DNA of 51,130 bases from an uncultured Flavobacteriales bacterium (GTDB lineage: Bacteria > Bacteroidota > Bacteroidia > Flavobacteriales_D > Sanyastnellaceae): contig CALLLH010000039.1 of assembly GCA_938082505.1 (NCBI GenBank), positions 1-51,130 of the forward strand, given 5' to 3'. Of the stretch, positions 8,355 to 18,300 are shown piece by piece. The notes under the pieces are model-generated. The model had not been told where the DNA came from and did not search any database. It saw nothing but the letters and a program-made list of their open reading frames with translations. A program made the translations under genes and the position numbers. How positions within the stretch are numbered: position 1 is the stretch's first letter; every line of letters begins with the position of its first letter.

Positions 8355-8385
8355 CGAAGGTACGTGATTTTCAATCAGCTTGAAA
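8355..8385 (-). promoter_or_regulatory. Promoter of rplU-rpmA
   Basis: Minus strand: TTTC (8382-8385), 19-nt spacer, TACCTTCG (8355-8362). This is close to TTTG-N19-TAnnTTTG and has the best -33/-7 spacing in the window. The predicted start gives a leader of roughly 20 nt containing the Shine-Dalgarno site. Confidence 0.6.
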
Positions 8386-8438
8386 GCCGTGGGGCAGTCG
8401 GATGCAAGAAAACGCCGAATTTCCTCCTGACGGAGGCC

Positions 8439-9968
8439 TCAATCCGACCCAAGAGCTTCCCACAATCCAAAGGCGTCCGGGCTGGCGGCCACGGTGCAGT
8501 TCCAGCCCCTCGCAGCAATGGCTTCTGCGGTGGTGCTGCCGATGGCGACCATGAATGCGGGAGGGCTGCCCTTCCAGGCGTTGACGTTGGAAGGGGAAGT
8601 GAAACAGACCGCGTCGCAATCGGGAACGGCCCGGTCAAGTTCAACGGTCTCATAGTGCACCCAGGCGTGGACGTGCGCATGACCCGATTCGGCGGTCCAA
8701 CGTTTCATGGAGCGGTTGCCGTGCGGTATGGCGATGTGTTCGTCGTGCCGGCGGTCGGCATTGAAACGGCTCCAGGATTCGGAAGGAGCGCCAGGGCCCA
8801 CGTAATCTAAACGGTCGAACAGGGCTGCGGGTAGGGCTTCCGCCGTTCCAGCTCCCGGCACGGCGATGCGGCTTTCGGGATGCGCAAGGGCCCAATCGGC
8901 AGCTGCGGTCGCGGCGCCGGGGCTACCGAGCCAGATCCAGTCCGGGTCTCGGCTTGGCCATCCGGAGGGAATGGCCGGTTGGGACAACGGTCGGATTTCG
9001 ATGAGGGGATGTTCGATCAGTTCGAACCCACTGCCTTTCGCCAGTCGATGGAGGAGGCTGTCGGTTCGCTCGGGCCGTGTGATGTGGATGCGCTTGTGCG
9101 ATGTCCGATGCAAGGCTGCCAAGGCCTTGATGGGCGTGTCCGCCACGATGCGGCGCGGTCCCGTTGCGCCATTCAGGAAACAGCGCAAACGCCCATCCTT
9201 CTCGCACCATTGTGCACCGAAAGGCAGTTGGCACCCGCCTTCGAGTGCTTGCAGTACGGTCCGTTCAGCCATGACCCCGGCGTGGGCGGTGGGGTCGGTC
9301 AATGCGGCGATGAAGGCTTTGTTCGGGTCCGTCTCCCGCATTTGCAACGCAAGGGCCCCCTGGGCCGGAGCCGGCACGAAGCAGCGAGGGTCGAGGATGT
9401 GTTCAATGGTGCCGTCCATGGAAAGGCCGAGTCTGTCGAGGCCTGCCTTGGCCAAAACGATGGCGTCGTAACCATGCGAATGCAACCGCTCCACCCGGGT
9501 CGGTACGTTGCCGCGCAAGGCCTTGATGTTGAGATCCGGACGGAGCAGCAGCAGTTGGTCCCTGCGCCTGACCGAGGAGGTCCCAACCGTGGCTCCCAGC
9601 GGCAAAGGCAGCCATGGTGCCGAAGCCATCCGGTCCTTTCGGATCAGAAGGACATCGGAGGCTGCGGCCCGGGCGGGCACGGCGACGACCTCCAGTCCGG
9701 GGGGCTGCGTGGTTTCGAGATCCTTGTGGCTGTGCACCGCAATGTCGATGCGGTGGGCCAGCAGGGCTTCCTCGATCTCCTTGGTGAAAAAGCCCTTGCC
9801 TTCAAGCTTTTCGAATGACTGCACCTGTTCGCGGTCCCCTTGGGTGGAGAGGATGATGATTTCGGCCTTTCCGCCCAGGCTGTGGATCAGGTCCCGGACA
9901 TGGTGGGCCTGCCAAAGGGCGAGGTCACTGCCGCGTGTTCCAATGCGGAAATGAGGGGCTTCAGGCAT
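8439..9968 (-). CDS. hemCD: Fused hydroxymethylbilane synthase / uroporphyrinogen-III synthase
   Basis: One uninterrupted 509-residue frame. Residues 1-285 are HemC, which joins four porphobilinogens: FRIGTRGSDLALWQ at the N-terminus, catalytic Asp83 in HSHKDLE, and the dipyrromethane-cofactor cysteine Cys246 in EGGCQLPFGA. Residues 290-509 are HemD, which closes the ring with D-ring inversion: a degenerate two-lobe fold beginning HITRPERTDSLL with CFTSPSNVNAW and VAIGSTTAEAI in the last third, typical of uroporphyrinogen-III synthase. Most bacteria have two separate genes. It starts 5 bp after hemA, so the pair is an operon. A short 5-bp hairpin just after the stop lacks a T-tract and is only a weak terminator candidate. 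Confidence 0.93.
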   Translation of the reverse strand: MPEAPHFRIGTRGSDLALWQAHHVRDLIHSLGGKAEIIILSTQGDREQVQSFEKLEGKGFFTKEIEEALLAHRIDIAVHSHKDLETTQPPGLEVVAVPARAAASDVLLIRKDRMASAPWLPLPLGATVGTSSVRRRDQLLLLRPDLNIKALRGNVPTRVERLHSHGYDAIVLAKAGLDRLGLSMDGTIEHILDPRCFVPAPAQGALALQMRETDPNKAFIAALTDPTAHAGVMAERTVLQALEGGCQLPFGAQWCEKDGRLRCFLNGATGPRRIVADTPIKALAALHRTSHKRIHITRPERTDSLLHRLAKGSGFELIEHPLIEIRPLSQPAIPSGWPSRDPDWIWLGSPGAATAAADWALAHPESRIAVPGAGTAEALPAALFDRLDYVGPGAPSESWSRFNADRRHDEHIAIPHGNRSMKRWTAESGHAHVHAWVHYETVELDRAVPDCDAVCFTSPSNVNAWKGSPPAFMVAIGSTTAEAIAARGWNCTVAASPDAFGLWEALGSD

Positions 9969-9973
9969 GTGCC

Positions 9974-11203
9974 TCAGGGCTTCTCCATGTGTTCGAGGAC
10001 CGCTTCCCGGGCGAGTTTCATCGGAACGGAGACGTATTTCTTTTCCAGGTAGGAAACGATCCGGTCCACCAGATTGCGGGTATCGCTGTCGAGGTCGGCG
10101 AGTTCGTCCGCGAAGACCTCACCCAAGGCCGTATTGCGCACCGCAGCGAGCAGTTGAGGCAAGTCCCGGAGGGCCAATTCCACTTCTCGTTGCTGGAGGC
10201 GTGCAGTCAGTTCGGACATGCCCGATTCGATGATGCGCTGGCAGTCGCCCAAGGCAGCGCGGCGTCCCGCCACATTGTGGTCGGCCAGCGGCTTGAGCTC
10301 AGCGATGCCGACGACCGTGGTGTTCGGCCTGTTGCGGAATGCAGCTGAAACTCCAGAGGGGACGCTGAGGTCGAGGACGAACAGCTTTCCTTCGGGCAGC
10401 GTCTGCGCTTGGGCAGCATCCAACAGAGGGGTGTCCGAGCCGGTGCAGAGGAAGACGGCCGCCGGTCCCGCTTTCAACGCATCGTCCAATTCGTCGAGGC
10501 TCCCTGACTCCCAGTGGCGCGGACCGGCGAGGGCCTGCGCCTTGGCTGAGGTGCGGTTCAGGATGCGGACGGAGGTGTGTTGACGTTTTTCGAGGAAGCG
10601 GGCGATGTTGGCGTTGGTCTGCCCGGCACCGATCATCAGGATGGGGGCCTCGGTCGGCAGTGCCGTGTCCAGGAATGACTTCCATCCGAGCGCATTGACG
10701 GATACGCTTCGCTTGGCGATCTCCGTATCGGTGAAGACCTGTTTGGCCGTTTCCACGGCGATGCGCTCGGTGATCCTCAGCTGGTCACCGGCCAGCCCCC
10801 ACTGGCGGGCCTGTTCCAAAGCAGAACGCATCTGGGTCAGGATCTCCCGTTCACCGAGCACCATCGATTCAAGACCTGCACTGACCCTCAAAAGGTGGCG
10901 GGCGGCCTCTTCTCCATGCAGCACCATGGCGGTGCCCATCAGGGAGCGAAGCTCTGCCGCGCTTGGATTGAAGGCCTGGAAGAGTTGTTGCAGCCTGCCC
11001 ATACAGAAATAGGCCTCGTCCACCATGATGAACTCTACGCGGTTGCAGGTGGTCAGGTAGGCCAAGCCCTGCACGCCGAGCTGCGCTTTGATTCGGGACA
11101 GGAATTCCTGTTGCCTGTCCGCCGGAACGTGAAGGCCCCCGATCCTCTCGATGGAGGCATTCCGGTGGTTGAGGGAGACAATATGGAGGTGTTCCTGTCG
11201 CAC
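9974..11203 (-). CDS. hemA: Glutamyl-tRNA reductase
   Basis: Reduces glutamyl-tRNA to glutamate-1-semialdehyde, the first committed step of C5 tetrapyrrole synthesis; hemL in this window takes the next step. HIVSLNHRNASIERI starts the catalytic domain; the active-site cysteine is Cys53 in LTTCNRVEF, close to the usual position 50; the NADPH fold follows (MIGAGQTNANIARFL), then a C-terminal helical dimerisation domain. I chose the GTG at 11203 because it gives the normal short lead before SLNHR and because GAACTTTG, one base off TAnnTTTG, ends 7 nt upstream. A TTG at 11233 would add ten residues and is the alternative. hemCD follows after 5 bp. Confidence 0.93.
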   Translation of the reverse strand: MRQEHLHIVSLNHRNASIERIGGLHVPADRQQEFLSRIKAQLGVQGLAYLTTCNRVEFIMVDEAYFCMGRLQQLFQAFNPSAAELRSLMGTAMVLHGEEAARHLLRVSAGLESMVLGEREILTQMRSALEQARQWGLAGDQLRITERIAVETAKQVFTDTEIAKRSVSVNALGWKSFLDTALPTEAPILMIGAGQTNANIARFLEKRQHTSVRILNRTSAKAQALAGPRHWESGSLDELDDALKAGPAAVFLCTGSDTPLLDAAQAQTLPEGKLFVLDLSVPSGVSAAFRNRPNTTVVGIAELKPLADHNVAGRRAALGDCQRIIESGMSELTARLQQREVELALRDLPQLLAAVRNTALGEVFADELADLDSDTRNLVDRIVSYLEKKYVSVPMKLAREAVLEHMEKP

Positions 11204-11298
11204 GATGGCGCAAAGTTCGGTGAAGGTGACCAACCGTGCATGACTGATGTCATCCCGGGGGCCTGACTTGCAACATGTTTTGCAGGAGTGTGTTCAGC

Positions 11299-11327
11299 AA
11301 AAAGGCGACCGGAGGGGTCGCCTTTTT
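11299..11327 (-). terminator. Intrinsic terminator after nrdA
   Basis: Perfect 12-bp inverted repeat AAAAAGGCGACC / GGTCGCCTTTTT around a GGAGG loop. It lies between the nrdA stop and hemA on the minus strand. Because both arms end in A/T runs it could act in either direction, but only the minus strand has a gene to terminate here. Confidence 0.85.
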
Positions 11328-11350
11328 GCAAAGTCATTGGGTCAAGAGGG

Positions 11351-13720
11351 TCAGCCGCTGCACATTTCGCAGTCGGGACCATTCTCGATGGAGCAGGCTG
11401 CCACCTGTTCTTCGTGGGTCATCTCTGCAGCCTTGTCCGAGGCGGGCTGCTCCTTGTATTTCTTGTCCACTGTGAACTTGATGGCGTCGGTCGCGGCCTT
11501 GGTCCGCAGGTAGTACATGCCGGTCTTGAGGCCGGCGCGCCACGCGTGGAAGTGCATGGAGGTCAGTTTCGGGGCACTGGCGTTCTCCATGAACACGTTG
11601 AGCGATTGGGACTGACAAATGAAGGCTCCGCGGTCGGCGGCCATGTCGAGGATGGCACGCTGGGAAATCTCCCAGGCCGTACGGTAGAGCAATTTGAGGT
11701 TCTCCGGGATGTTCGGGATGCTCTGAATGGACCCATTCGCGGCGATCAACTGGTTCTTCATGTCGGCATTCCAAAGTCCGAGCTTGGTCAGGTCCCGGAG
11801 CAGGTGGTTGTTGACGACGATGAATTCACCGCTGAGTGTCCGTCGGGTGTAGATGTTCGAGGTGTAGGGCTCGAAGCATTCGTTGTTTCCGAGGATCTGA
11901 GCCGTGGAAGCTGTGGGCATGGGAGCGACGAGCAGGCTGTTGCGCATGCCCTTTTCCATGATTTCTTCCTTCAGGATGTCCCATTCCCAGCGTTTGCTTG
12001 GGGTGACTCCCCACATGTCGAACTGGAGCTGGCCTTTCGAGGCGGGAGAGCCGGCGAAGGTCTCATAGGGTCCTTCTTCGATGGCCAGGTCCTTGGACGC
12101 GCTGCACGCGGCGTAGTAAATGGTCTCGAATACGGCCTTGTTCAATTGACGGGCCTCCTCCGAGTCGAAGGGATAGCGCATCATGATGAAGGCGTCGGCG
12201 AGGCCCTGGACTCCCAATCCAACGGGGCGGTGGCGCATGTTGGAATTGCGCGCCTCGGGAATCGGGTAGAAGTTGCGGTCGATGACGCGGTTGAGGTTCT
12301 TGGTCACCTGGTAAGTGACCTCGAACAATTTGTCATGGTCGAACTGGCCTTCTTCCGTTACGAATTTGGGGAGCGCGATGGAAGCGAGGTTGCAAACGGC
12401 CACCTCGTCCTTGGCCGTATACTCGATGATCTCGGTGCACAGGTTGGACGAGCGGATGGTGCCGAGGTTCTGCTGGTTGGACTTGCCATTGGCCGCGTCC
12501 TTGTAGAGCATGTAGGGCACGCCGGTCTCGATCTGGCTCTCGACGATCTTGAACCAGAGCTCCTGGGCCTTGATGGTCTTGCGGCCTTTGCCTTCCGCTT
12601 CGTACTTCTCGTAGAGGGCCTCGAACTCGGGTCCCCAAGAATCGGACAGGCCGGGGCACTCATTGGGACACATGAGGGTCCATTCCCCATCGGATTCGAC
12701 CCGCTTCATGAAGAGGTCGGGCACCCAGAGGGCGTAGAACAGGTCGCGGGCGCGCTGCTCTTCTTTTCCATGGTTCTTCTTGAGGTCGAGGAAGTCAAAG
12801 ACATCCGCGTGCCAAGGCTCGATGTAGACGGCAAATGACCCCTTGCGCTTCCCACCTCCCTGGTCGACATAACGAGCGGTGTCATTGAAGACGCGGAGCA
12901 TGGGAACGATGCCGTTGGAAGTGCCGTTCGTACCGCGGATGTAGGAGCCGGTGGCGCGCACATCGTGAATGGCGAGGCCGATGCCCCCTGCATTCTGCGA
13001 GATTTTCGCGCACTGCTTGAGGGTGTCGTAGATGCCACTGATGCTGTCTTCCTGCATGGTCAGAAGGAAACAGCTGGACATCTGCGGCTTGGGAGTGCCG
13101 GCATTGAACAGGGTGGGCGTGGCGTGGGTGAACCAGCCTTCCGACATCAAGTTGTAGGTCTTGATGGCGCTTTCGATGTCGTCCTTGTGGATTCCGACCG
13201 AGACGCGCATCAGCATCTGTTGGGGGCGCTCGGCGACCTTGCCGTCGATCTTGAGCAGATAGGAGCGCTCCAGTGTCTTGAATCCGAAGTAGTCGTAACT
13301 GAAGTCGCGATCGTAGATGATCGCGGAGTCGAGGGCTTCCGAATTGGCCTCGATGATCTCCATGACATCGTCCGCAATGAGTGCGGCAGGTTCACGGGTC
13401 ACCGGGTCGAGGTAGGTGTGCAGGTTGCGCATCACCTCCGTGAAGGACTTCTGCGTCGTTTTGTGCAGGTTGGAGACCGCGATGCGCGATGCCAACTGCG
13501 CATAGTCCGGGTGATTGACCGCATTGGTCGCGGCAACTTCTGCAGCGAGGTTGTCCAATTCGGATGTAGTCACTCCATCGTATACCCCCTCGATGACGCG
13601 CATGGCGACGGCGACGGGGTCCACGTTTTCATGGAGACTGTAGCACAGTTTCTTGACCCTGGCTGTGATTTTGTCGAATTGGACTTGTTCCCGGCGTCCA
13701 TCCCGCTTGACGACATACAT
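11351..13720 (-). CDS. nrdA: Ribonucleoside-diphosphate reductase class Ia, alpha subunit
   Basis: Makes deoxyribonucleotides from ribonucleoside diphosphates together with NrdB. 789 residues. The N-terminal ATP-cone ([17 protein letters not shown]) suggests dATP feedback control. Active-site features visible: the first redox cysteine in [12 protein letters not shown], the N-x-C-x-E triad in SSNLCTEI, and the C-terminal shuttle pair CEMC. Frame is intact. nrdB lies upstream on the same strand, separated by 226 bp (13721-13946) that contains a GTTCACTTTTGAAC inverted repeat near the nrdB stop and AATCTTCG, a near promoter match, about 37 nt before nrdA; separate transcription of nrdA is therefore possible. 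Confidence 0.97.
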   Translation of the reverse strand: MYVVKRDGRREQVQFDKITARVKKLCYSLHENVDPVAVAMRVIEGVYDGVTTSELDNLAAEVAATNAVNHPDYAQLASRIAVSNLHKTTQKSFTEVMRNLHTYLDPVTREPAALIADDVMEIIEANSEALDSAIIYDRDFSYDYFGFKTLERSYLLKIDGKVAERPQQMLMRVSVGIHKDDIESAIKTYNLMSEGWFTHATPTLFNAGTPKPQMSSCFLLTMQEDSISGIYDTLKQCAKISQNAGGIGLAIHDVRATGSYIRGTNGTSNGIVPMLRVFNDTARYVDQGGGKRKGSFAVYIEPWHADVFDFLDLKKNHGKEEQRARDLFYALWVPDLFMKRVESDGEWTLMCPNECPGLSDSWGPEFEALYEKYEAEGKGRKTIKAQELWFKIVESQIETGVPYMLYKDAANGKSNQQNLGTIRSSNLCTEIIEYTAKDEVAVCNLASIALPKFVTEEGQFDHDKLFEVTYQVTKNLNRVIDRNFYPIPEARNSNMRHRPVGLGVQGLADAFIMMRYPFDSEEARQLNKAVFETIYYAACSASKDLAIEEGPYETFAGSPASKGQLQFDMWGVTPSKRWEWDILKEEIMEKGMRNSLLVAPMPTASTAQILGNNECFEPYTSNIYTRRTLSGEFIVVNNHLLRDLTKLGLWNADMKNQLIAANGSIQSIPNIPENLKLLYRTAWEISQRAILDMAADRGAFICQSQSLNVFMENASAPKLTSMHFHAWRAGLKTGMYYLRTKAATDAIKFTVDKKYKEQPASDKAAEMTHEEQVAACSIENGPDCEMCSG

Positions 13721-13946
13721 GTGTTCTTTTCGACTTGGTTTGCTCCGTTGAGTGAAGCGAAGATTAGTACTGCCGAGGCGGCAAGACCTCAGTGGAATTG
13801 GTGGGTTCGTAAAAAGGCTGGTCAGGTGCAGCGCAGGGTTTTCAAGTGAATGAAATTTTGCGCTGACGGTTTGGTCAAGATGGTTACCAAAAGGCTCGGT
13901 TTCCCGTTTGGGGGGAGTTCACTTTTGAACTATTTCCCCGTGGAAA

Positions 13947-15041
13947 TCAGAAATCCTCGTCGAGACTGAAGCCCTGCTTTGATTCCGAGGAATTGGAATT
14001 GTTGACTCCGGCCTTCTGATACTCCGCAACCCGCTTTTCGAAAAAGTTGGTTTTGCCCTGCAATGAGATCATCTCCATGAAATCGAAGGGGTTTGCGGTG
14101 TTGAAGATCTTGTCGTTGCCCAGCTCGGCGAGCAGGCGGTCGGCGACGAACTCGATGTACTGGCTCATCAGGTCCGAGTTCATTCCGATCAGGCGCACAG
14201 GGAGGGCGTCACAGACGAATTCCTTCTCGATGTCCACGGCGTCGCGGATGATCCTCTCGATCGTGGACTTGGGCAGTTTGTTGACGAGGTGACGGGTGTA
14301 CAACAGGCAGGCGAAATCGCAGTGCATGCCCTCGTCACGGGAGATGAGTTCATTGGAAAAGCTGAGACCCGGCATCAGGCCGCGCTTCTTCAGCCAGAAA
14401 ATGGAGCAGAAGCTTCCGCTGAAGAAGATGCCTTCCACGGCAGCGAAGGCCACGATGCGCTCCGCGAAGCTGCCGTTGTCGATCCATTCAAGGGCCCAGT
14501 CGGCCTTCTTCTTGACGCAGTCGAGGGTCTCGATGGCGTTGAAGAGGTGGTTCTTTTCCTCCTTGTCCTTGATGTAGGTGTCGATCAGCAGGGAATACGT
14601 TTCCGAGTGGATGTTCTCCATCATGATCTGGAAGCCGTAGAAGAATTTGGCTTCCGTGTACTGTACCTCGGCGACGAAATTCTCCGCCAGATTCTCGTTC
14701 ACGATTCCATCGGACGCGGCAAAGAAGGCAAGGATGTGCTTGATGAAGTAGCGCTCGTTGTCGTTGAGTTTCTCGTTCCAATCCACGAGGTCGGCAGCGA
14801 GGTCGATTTCTTCAGCGGTCCAGAAGCTGGCTTCGGATTTCTTGTAGAAGTTCCAGATGTCGTCGTGCTGGATGGGGAACAGGACGAAGCGGTTGGGATT
14901 GTCCTCCAGGATGGGTTCGCTTACCGTGGTGTTCTCGGGAAGAACAGCGTCAATGGCCATCTGGCCTGTGTCCTCTTGTTGAATTCCAATGGTCGTGTCG
15001 TTGGTGGGGTCCTGTTCGTTTCCGTGCTGTTCGTCGATCAT
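13947..15041 (-). CDS. nrdB: Ribonucleoside-diphosphate reductase class Ia, beta subunit
   Basis: A 364-residue diiron protein that holds the stable tyrosyl radical. The E-x-x-H-x-x-x-Y motif is visible as ENIHSETY, giving two metal ligands and the radical tyrosine, so this is a Tyr-radical class Ia/b enzyme and not the Phe-type class Ic. The tail GFSLDEDF is the conserved peptide that docks into NrdA. The first ~45 residues are acidic and probably disordered ([14 protein letters not shown]). Upstream is the long divergent spacer shared with secA. Confidence 0.97.
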   Translation of the reverse strand: MIDEQHGNEQDPTNDTTIGIQQEDTGQMAIDAVLPENTTVSEPILEDNPNRFVLFPIQHDDIWNFYKKSEASFWTAEEIDLAADLVDWNEKLNDNERYFIKHILAFFAASDGIVNENLAENFVAEVQYTEAKFFYGFQIMMENIHSETYSLLIDTYIKDKEEKNHLFNAIETLDCVKKKADWALEWIDNGSFAERIVAFAAVEGIFFSGSFCSIFWLKKRGLMPGLSFSNELISRDEGMHCDFACLLYTRHLVNKLPKSTIERIIRDAVDIEKEFVCDALPVRLIGMNSDLMSQYIEFVADRLLAELGNDKIFNTANPFDFMEMISLQGKTNFFEKRVAEYQKAGVNNSNSSESKQGFSLDEDF

Positions 15042-15384
15042 GTGGGAGGGGTTCTAGAGGGTGGTAATTGGACTTGCTCTCGTGCCGGTATATCTGTTGA
15101 TCAAAAGGCGGACCTCAAAACTGCAGAGGGGTTCCTTCAACGGCAATCGGAAACCATGAACACAGCGGTGGTTTTGTCAACATGCCTTTGGTTTTGCACC
15201 TCAGTTGATTGTCTTCGAATGATTTATGATGTTGATACGGGTGTGGGTGGCATCGACCCGGACACACGGCTGGCGACCATGGGTGAAGTCCCGGCATCGT
15301 CCACCCTCCGTGGATTTTCAAACAATGTTTGGGAGTGTGGCGCTGAATCTTGGGCCTTAATTTTGTCCACACCCCTTGCATCCC
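15042..15384. other. 343-bp divergent spacer between nrdB and secA
   Basis: No convincing gene on either strand. It has the secA promoter box at its right end, a small inverted repeat CAAAC-aat-GTTTG at 15319-15331, and A+T-richer patches around 15170-15235. I looked for a paired NrdR-type box near nrdB and saw none. The nrdB promoter is not obvious: no exact TAnnTTTG within 100 nt upstream. Confidence 0.5.
15358..15365 (+). promoter_or_regulatory. -7 promoter element for secA
   Basis: TAATTTTG is an exact TAnnTTTG match ending 19 nt before the ATG at 15385. A TTTG at 15328-15331 is 26 nt upstream, too far for the usual -33 element. Confidence 0.55.
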
Positions 15385-18300
15385 ATGGCCGAATTGGGCA
15401 TGGACCAAAACGGGGTTGTCTCATCACCCATGATTGGAGCCTTCAACAGAATCGTCAAGCGCCTGGTAGGCGACAAGGCAGCAACGGATGTACAAGCCAT
15501 CCAACCAGCGGTTGACGCCATTCATGCCTTTGCTGGGGAGATGGAGGGCCTGACTTCCGATGGCCTTCGAGCGCGCAGTGCCGATCTCAAGGTTCGGATT
15601 CTGGCCCATGTCGAGAACATGGTGGAGGAGTCAAATCAATTGAAGGCCCAGGCGGCAACGAATCCGGAGATGTCCTTCGAAGCCAAGGAGGTGATCTATG
15701 ATCGGGTGGACAGTCTCGAGCATGAGATTGACGAGAAATTGGAGGAGGTGCTGGAGGCGCTGCTGCCGGAGGCGTTCGCCTTGCTCAAGGAGACGGCGCG
15801 CAGGTTCTCCGCGGAGGGCGAGCTGGAGGTGTGTGCCATGGAGCACGACAGGGAACTGGCGGCAACCAAGGACTTTGTCCGGATCGAGGGCGAAAAGGCC
15901 TTCTGGGCCCGGGCGTGGAATGCGGCGGGCTCAGTGTTCGAATGGAACATGGTCCACTACGATGTCCAGCTCATCGGAGGTGTGGCACTCCACCGGGGCA
16001 AGGTGGCCGAGATGCAGACGGGTGAGGGCAAGACCCTGGTCGCGACGCTGCCGGTCTTCCTGAATGCCCTGACAGGGCGCGGTGTGCACCTCGTGACGGT
16101 CAACGACTACCTCGCCCGTCGGGATGCGGAGTGGATGGGTCCGCTCTTCCAGTTCCACGGTCTGACGATCGATTGTATCGACAGGCACCAGCCGAATTCG
16201 GAAGCGCGCCGCAATGCTTACCGCTGTGACATCGTCTACGGAACCAACAACGAATTCGGATTCGACTATCTCCGCGACAACATGGCCATGCGGCCGGACC
16301 AGCTGGTCCAGGGGAAGCACCATTACGCCATTGTGGATGAGGTGGACAGTGTGCTGATCGACGAGGCGCGCACGCCGCTCATCATATCCGGTCCCACACC
16401 CAAGGGGGACGAGCACGAGTTCGAGCAGCTCAAGCCCAAGGTGGTGCAACTGGTGGAGAAGCAGCGGCAGACGGTCAACGGCTTCATCACGGAAGCCAAG
16501 AAGAAATTGGGTGATGCCGGTTCCGACAAGGAGACCATCCGTTCGGGCGGATTGGCCTTGTTCCGCGCCAACCGTGGCCTGCCCAAGACGAAATCCCTCA
16601 TCAAGTTCATGAGTGAGGAGGGCATTCGGCAGCAAATGCTCAAGACGGAGTCCTTCTACCTGCAGGACAACAAGCGGATGATGCCGGAGGCCGACGAGGA
16701 GTTGTACTTCGTCATCGATGAGAAGCAGAACCAGGTCGAGCTGACGGAAAAAGGCATTGCCATGCTTACGGCCAACATGGAGGACGAGCATTTCTTCACG
16801 ATGCCGGATGTCCCATCGACGTTGGTCGAGATTGACGCTTCGGAGGACTCGGACGCCGTGAAACAGGAGAAGCGCGAGTCCTTGTTCCGTGAGAATGCCG
16901 TGAAATCGGCCCGGTTGCATACGATGAACCAGCTGTTGAAGTCGTACGCCCTTTTCGAAAAGGATGTGGACTATGTGGTGATGGACAACAAGGTCAAGAT
17001 TGTCGATGAGCAGACGGGACGCATCATGGAGGGACGGCGCTACAGCGACGGTCTGCACCAGGCCATCGAAGCCAAGGAGGGGGTCCGGATCGAGGCCGCC
17101 ACGCAGACCTATGCGACCATTACCCTGCAGAATTACTTCCGCATGTACCACAAGCTCGCGGGCATGACGGGAACCGCCGAGACGGAGGCGCAGGAGTTGT
17201 GGGACATCTACAAGCTGGACGTGATGTCGATTCCGACCAATCGGCCCATTTCCAGGAAGGACGAGGATGATATGGTCTTCAAGACCAAGCGCGAGAAGTT
17301 CAACGCGGTGATCGATGACGTGGTCAAGTTGCGGGATGCGGGCAGGCCCGTGCTGGTCGGTACGACGACAGTCGAGGTGAGTGAGCTGTTGAGCCGCATG
17401 CTCGACATCCGGAAAATCGAGCACCAGGTGCTCAATGCAAAGCGACATCAGGCAGAAGCAGAGGTCGTGGCCAAAGCAGGACAGCCCGGCGCCGTCACCA
17501 TCGCCACCAACATGGCGGGTAGGGGTACGGACATCAAATTGACCGAAGAGGTGAAGGCCGCGGGTGGACTTGCGATCATCGGCACGGAGCGTCATGACAG
17601 CCGGCGGGTTGACCGTCAGTTGCGCGGTCGCTCAGGCCGCCAGGGTGATCCGGGCAGCACCCAATTCTACGTGTCGTTGGAAGATGACCTGATGCGCCTT
17701 TTCCAGAGTGAGCGTGTCTCGAAGATGATGGACCGCCTGGGTCATCAGGATGGGGAGGTCATCCAACATTCGATGATCACGAAGTCCATCGAGCGCGCGC
17801 AGCGCAAAGTGGAGGAGAACAACTTCGGCATCCGCAAGCGCCTGTTGGAATACGACGACGTCATGAACAGCCAGCGCGAGGTGATCTACCGCCGCCGCCG
17901 GAATGCCCTGCACGGAGAGCGGCTCAAGTTTGACATCTCCGGTATGTTCTACGAGCTGTCGGACCAGCTGATTTCGGAATTCTCCCCTTCCAAGGACTTT
18001 GATGGTCTGAGGATTCGGAGTCTGGCTGAATTGGGGGTCGATCCCCCCTTCGCCTCCTCGGATTTCGGCATCGGTCCTTCGGAGGCCCAGTCCCAAGCGC
18101 TGCACAAGACGGCGGAGCAGCATTACCGCCAACGCATGGTGTCGCTTGCGGCGCATGCCCACCCGGTCATCCAGCGGGTCTATGAGGACGATTCGAACCA
18201 GTTCGTCAACATTGCGGTGCCCTTCACCGATGGCAGGCGGAACCTTCAGGTGCTGGCCAACATCCAGGATGCGGTGGACTCTTCTGCCACCACCCTCGTG

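Noticed and set aside
8423-8436. CCTCC-TGAC-GGAGG hairpin as hemCD terminator
   Set aside because: Only 5 bp and without a T-tract on the minus strand; too weak to call.
11288-12838. 516-codon plus-strand frame
   Set aside because: Lies antisense to nrdA, which has all catalytic motifs; long antisense frames are expected in GC-rich genes with strong codon bias.
15363-15371. TTGTCCACA resembling a DnaA box
   Set aside because: Single, one mismatch, and overlapping the secA promoter; no cluster, no AT-rich unwinding region, no dnaA nearby.
15931-17595. 554-codon minus-strand frame
   Set aside because: Antisense to secA motifs; composition (His/Leu/Arg/Val rich) is typical of a shadow.
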